From Paragonimus skrjabini miyazakii (Eukaryota > Platyhelminthes > Trematoda > Plagiorchiida > Troglotrematidae): a DNA stretch of 64,000 nucleotides. The DNA is taken from contig JTDE01000961.1 in the NCBI GenBank assembly GCA_014338405.1, positions 71,667 through 135,666 on the forward strand. The letters run 5' to 3'. Positions 59,360 to 64,000 of this stretch are shown here, in pieces. Made by a program: the position numbers and the translations under genes. The notes beneath the pieces are model-generated. The model had not been told where the DNA came from, searched no databases, and saw nothing but the letters and a program-made list of their open reading frames with translations. Positions within the stretch are counted from its first letter, which is position 1. Each line of letters begins with the position of its first letter.

Positions 59360-62300
59360 CTGTAACATATTGCAGAAAATTGGCAAAACAAACGCGTTCC
59401 AGTTAATCTTAAGGACATCTGTGGACTTAGAACGTTTGGAGAAAAAAACAACTTGTTCATATGCTATTAGCAAAGTGAAATTCAACAGCTGGCAACCCAA
59501 TAAAAACGGATGAATGGATAAATGCAAAATGGGAACACTAGTAATATGAATCGATACTGAATAGATGGTGATAAGTTGTGCTGATGAACATGGTTGCTAG
59601 GGGAAACATACGTAAAGCATAATAAAATGCAACTGGTTTGTCAAAGATAGGCAACGGCATTAGTAGACTATATGCCTTTTTTAGCGCACTTTTACGCATT
59701 TGTACAATAAGGACATTTCTTTAACTGAATTCTACTTCTATGAATTCAAGTGCCGAGGCGTAGTCATTAATCTTAGGAATCGTGAGTTGCACATCATTTA
59801 AATTCGAACATTACACTCACAATTCCACTTGAAGGTTTCCAGCTAGTTCTCTTCGGTTGAAGCAGTTGGATTGAGATTGGATTTTTGTCACAGCCTGTCT
59901 GAATGGAAAAAATTCTAATTCCCCTGATTGCAAGACACCTGTAATGACCACTTAACAACTGACCTCACGAGATGCCGGACAAACTCATCACGTCTAAACG
60001 ACATACTATAATCACATGTGAATGATTTTCATAACAGTGTTTGAACCAAACGGCGTTTGCTCTGTATCGACAAAAAGTAAGGAAGTTGAAGTATATTTCT
60101 GACGTAAATTTTCTACAAGGGCCTATGGTACACTACAAATTCGAACACTCCAGTCGATCCCACGCTCACAAAACGAATACTTGGGTATAGTGTTAAGTTA
60201 TTCCATAAGCTTTCAAATTTGTCCCGATCAACCAAAAATTGACTTCATCGAACGCCAGACACGGCTTTAAACACATACAAAGCAGAATTAATTGTACCGT
60301 TTTGCGGACCACGATATGCAATAGCGTTAATCTGTTCAAGATCATTATGACTTTGCTACCCACTAGTCACTAACTTTTACCTGGCTCTTAAACGTATGTG
60401 ACAACTACTTTACACGTGCGGTGGTTTTCCAAGCAATACGCAGATGAGTTTAAAAGAGTCAATGGTAATAAATCTTGTACATTCAGAAACCTGTTACACC
60501 ATTTTAACTTAAGATTGTTACGGTTTGCTGAAAGAGTCGCAACCAACCGACTCAAGCCAGGTCTCTGTGTTCTGAAACAACTGTTCGTGAGTTTGATCAT
60601 TCACTGGACTTAACAACCTATCCTAACCCGCCTATTGATTATCCATCCTTCCAGTTGCTTGACATAAGAAACCTACCCGTGTTATTGTAAATTTGTTACT
60701 GACAAGTCAGTATGAAATGTCTGCATCTATCAGTTTTCGTGTTCTAATTGCTTTGTTCAAATAATTCTTCTGTTTGTCGCTTAAGTATCTGTTTGTTTTA
60801 GTTTACCTATTATATGTTTACCAGGAAAAATAACTGACAACATTATACACTTCAACAAACTTTATCAGGCAACATTCAAACATCCACAACGAAACAGCCA
60901 ATTAATAATTTATCTGCATTTATCTCGGACGAACTGGAGTCCGTAAGTCAACGTTGATATCAACAGCACTTGCAAGAAAGACACGGAAACTCAGTACTAC
61001 ATTCTTGTGAATTGAAGTTGCATAAGTTATAACGTCATAATTTACCGAAGACTATTATCATGGTTGTTGTCATTCACTGGGCATGTGAAATACATGACAC
61101 AAATAACCCAAAATGGCCTATCACCTATAAATTTTATCATATGCCATTCACATGGTAGGATCTGTAGTCCAGGTTCAACGGGTATACACACCATGTGAGT
61201 GACAACAACCGCGAAACCAGTCGCGGGTCTCTCGTGAATTTCGATACATACCATCTATGTCACTCTACTTTATAAGGTCACAATAAGAATGTCTATATTT
61301 TTGGCAGAATAAGTTAGACATACACGAAAATTTACGTTCATTTCAGTTTCTACCACGCCCATCTCTCACGATTTTAGTCTGCACTATTCTGGTTCTCAAC
61401 TAGATAGTTAGGAATGTTTGCGACGTGTAAGCTGGTTGCTGTACTTCGATGATGATAAACGAAATAGCTTATTTCAAACCCAATCGCGAGTATGAGGCTG
61501 AAGTACACAGTTCCCCCAAATTATTTTGGCAATCCTTATCATTTTAAATGATTATAGGCAACTCAATGGAAGTGAAAATTTTGTTATCCTATTTTTATTT
61601 CCACATGGGCGGAGCCGGAAATGGGATAGTTTTTTCTCAGATGTAGAGGATATGCACGAAAGTTGGAAAAAATTGACACGCTGCCATTAAAAATGACCCA
61701 AAATGGGTTTGGGGAAACAATGTTTAGAATGTGGAAAGTTTCCTGTACTTTGTGGACTTATTTGATTTCTTTTCACTATTGCAATAAAGCTATGTGTAAT
61801 AATCCTAGAATAAAAACTGAATGAATTTAATCTCATTGAATGTTAGATTGATTCAGTGGGAATGAAAATAGTTCTATAAAGGCAAAACAAGGATGAATTT
61901 CATTCAAATTAAGAACTGCCCAACTTCAATACATTAGTAAAATTATTAACTTTGTGAGGACAGAAAAACCTATGGAACTTGACTTTTGTGCTTATGGGAT
62001 CAGTTTCCTACTGTGCAATCCCGTTCGACTCAAGATTGCAGTCGACGTTCTAACGCTTACAGAGCAAAATGTGTTGAACAACAACGCTCTCGTCAGCGAA
62101 TTTGTAAAAAAAACACGTAATTTTCACGTGATCAAAATATCTGACAGCATAAAAACTCACTACAAGAACTCACGGACACAAAAATTGCGAGAAGATAGGT
62201 GTAAACTTCAAACGTTTATATGATGCATTAACGATTCTGTTTAAATGCATAGATCTGAACTTTGAAACAGCAAGCCTGAGAGGTAATCACACGTAATTAA

Positions 62301-62699
62301 AGCTGAATATTTAACTAGGATTCTAATTATATCAGACGTTATGTTTGCTTATCGAGTTAAAAACAAGCGCAAATAATCACGTATTACAGCGAAGTGCACT
62401 CATTGGAAAAATCTCATTGGGTATGGGGACAACCGAGGGTTCCTCAAAACGCGCAAAGAAGAAGGCATGTGAAGGATTTTCAGATTACATCATTTAAACT
62501 AATCACAATCCTCATCATTGTCAGCTTTGAGTCATACCTGTGTGTCCACTGTCCCGGACTACTGTTCGTTCTGATATTCGTGCACGAAATTGCAGAGTAA
62601 TCAGTGGGTAAAAAGTGTACGTCAAAGAAAAATTAGGAGAAAAAAAGAAAATAGAAAGCAACAGGGCTTCGTGTAAAAGAGAAAAAACTGAATCAGTAA
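59360..62699. other. Region upstream of the first visible phosphatase exon
   Basis: I searched the minus strand for the GDxHG-containing exon and the IQ motif that should precede it, and found neither. The region looks like intron sequence. Frames of up to 89 codons have no recognisable motif. Confidence 0.5.
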
Positions 62700-63420
62700 T
62701 CCTGTGTATACAGAATCGTCACTGAATGCAACACACTGGAATATCGCAGAGTTTTCAACCAACGGAGTGGATGATCACAAACTCCTCAACCAGGTAGCCC
62801 AGTCGACGTTGGACGACTGGCAAAGACAAAGTTGGTCAAGTACCGAGAGTCTAAACGAATCCGCCACAACAGTGGACCGTAGATCAAAACTGAGCGAGCG
62901 CACACATTGTAAACCTCGAATTTATTCGACAAATAGACGTCACTGTAACGCCACATGTGGCGTAGTTTGATGGATGCATTAGGTGCAATACTACAACTCA
63001 ACGAAATAATACTACTCAAGATGGTAAAGCGATCGACAATCTCCAGCGGCCTGCCAGTAACAATACACGTGATGTTAATGCTAGCCCAATCCTGCGACAA
63101 CACACATTCTGAAAGTGCAAATTGCATGACGTACAGAGCAACCACTATATCCAATCGGTTCAATACGGTCTGTATATTCTCTGCAGAAGGATTAGGTTTA
63201 AGAGTGTCGCCCGCACACTCAATACCAGCCGGTTTACTTCCAGGCGGTAACTCCACTCGAAGTTTACAGAGCCGCCGAATTCTCCTCCCAGAATGCCGAC
63301 TATCAAATCACTGAAAACGGTGGTGAAGGTTGGACACCCGTGTCAAACATCACTTGAACTGAACTGCAACCCTCGAATTATCAGATCCTCCAACACAGTT
63401 CAAACGATCAGTTCTAATGG
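62700..63420 (-). mobile_element. RTE-like non-LTR reverse transcriptase remnant
   Basis: The frame 63256-62786 reads VELPPGSKPAGIECAGD, then VLNRLDIVVALYVMQFALSE, VLSQDW, LRHMWRYSDVYLSNKFEVYN and ARSVLIYG. Flatworm endonuclease-reverse transcriptase elements have the same order, from the YADD box to LRHLWRRRDVS...VRSVLLYG. The catalytic YADD reads CAGD, and downstream frames are broken, so the copy is dead. It lies just upstream of the visible phosphatase exons. Confidence 0.75.
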
Positions 63421-64000
63421 GCAGCAATAAACCAGGTGAGAAACCACGAATTATTGGTGGAACATACTGACTCATCAACAACATCTCGAAGATGCGATGT
63501 GCATCTGATGATCAAGGTGACGTTCGCAGAACCCCAATATCACAAATCCTTCATGACAACCCAGGTTTTACGGTAGGTTTCCTGCGGACACAACAACAGA
63601 AGTCAACTTGAATTATGAAACTATTTAGTAAGTGGAGCCGGTAAGTCAATGTTTTGAAAAGTTCGTTATACTTCGCACTAAGGTCTCAAAATACTTATAA
63701 ATTGATGTTCCGTTAGGGTGGTTGTCGAGCATCAGTTGCGGAAAAATTGGCGATAGTCATAGGAGGGTACGCCTCCTGCTCAGTGAATTCCACTGGTGAA
63801 GTGAATTTCTCTTTTGAAATTCGTACTGATCAACTACAGAGTGTTAACTACCAAAATGATGACTCCGGTTAACTGACGGATTTGTTTTTGAATTAACCTT
63901 GATGATTTTCTAACGCACGCTTGGCAGAAACACACCCGAATAGTGGTCACTGTGTGACCAGCCTTTCTGATTACTAATATCGGATAGATACAATTTGGTC

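Noticed and set aside
1..64000. CRISPR arrays, bacterial operons, functional tRNA or rRNA genes
   Set aside because: No regularly spaced repeats, Shine-Dalgarno-led gene strings, intact tRNA cloverleafs or rRNA sequence were seen. The tRNA-like parts are degenerate SINE heads.

Overview
The window is eukaryotic, intron-rich, AT-leaning DNA, with one 100-base run of N (an assembly gap). Protein matches and repeats point to a parasitic flatworm, most likely a digenean trematode. The evidence is a flatworm-style Wnt gene with very long introns, a tRNA-headed SINE-like repeat carrying hammerhead ribozymes (an arrangement known from schistosomes), and remnants of RTE-like, Ty3/gypsy-like and GIY-YIG (Penelope-like) retroelements. 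The species cannot be named from this sequence. Almost all open reading frames longer than 60 codons are chance frames in introns. The real coding content is short exons that I assembled from protein homology, splice signals and matching intron phases.

Layout. (1) 3408-28233, plus strand: a complete-looking Wnt ligand gene of the Wnt4 type. It has three coding exons (3408-4272, 17188-17468, 27700-28233) separated by introns of 12.9 and 10.2 kb, and encodes 559 residues. (2) 28234-32916: the interval between two convergent genes, with no recognisable gene. (3) 59359 down to 32917, minus strand: nine consecutive 3' exons of a PPEF/RdgC-type serine/threonine protein phosphatase. They run from just before the GDxVDRG motif to the stop codon. 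The first part of the gene (IQ motif, GDxHG motif) was not found and probably lies beyond base 64000. All eight junctions keep the reading frame. Its C-terminal EF-hand loops have lost most calcium ligands.

The accessory layer sits in introns and intergenic DNA. It consists of a SINE-like family in both orientations, with one fully paired hammerhead ribozyme at 47256-47300 (minus), a second with an intact core at 1-41 and a third, divergent one at 57717-57759. It also includes a decayed Ty3/gypsy polymerase (41585-42080) followed by a polypurine tract and LTR-like end (40012-40391), a second LTR-like sequence (47965-48398), a GIY-YIG endonuclease remnant (49021-49314), an RTE-like reverse transcriptase remnant (about 62700-63420), and weaker RT scraps near 15.5 kb and 22.3 kb. 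A minus-strand stretch at 27197-27463, inside the second Wnt intron, resembles the kinase domain of an activin/TGF-beta type II receptor.

Functionally the two genes are unrelated: a secreted developmental signal and an intracellular phosphatase. The points most worth a second look are the ribozyme-bearing SINE family, the degenerate EF-hands of the phosphatase, and the long low-complexity N-terminal extension of the Wnt protein.
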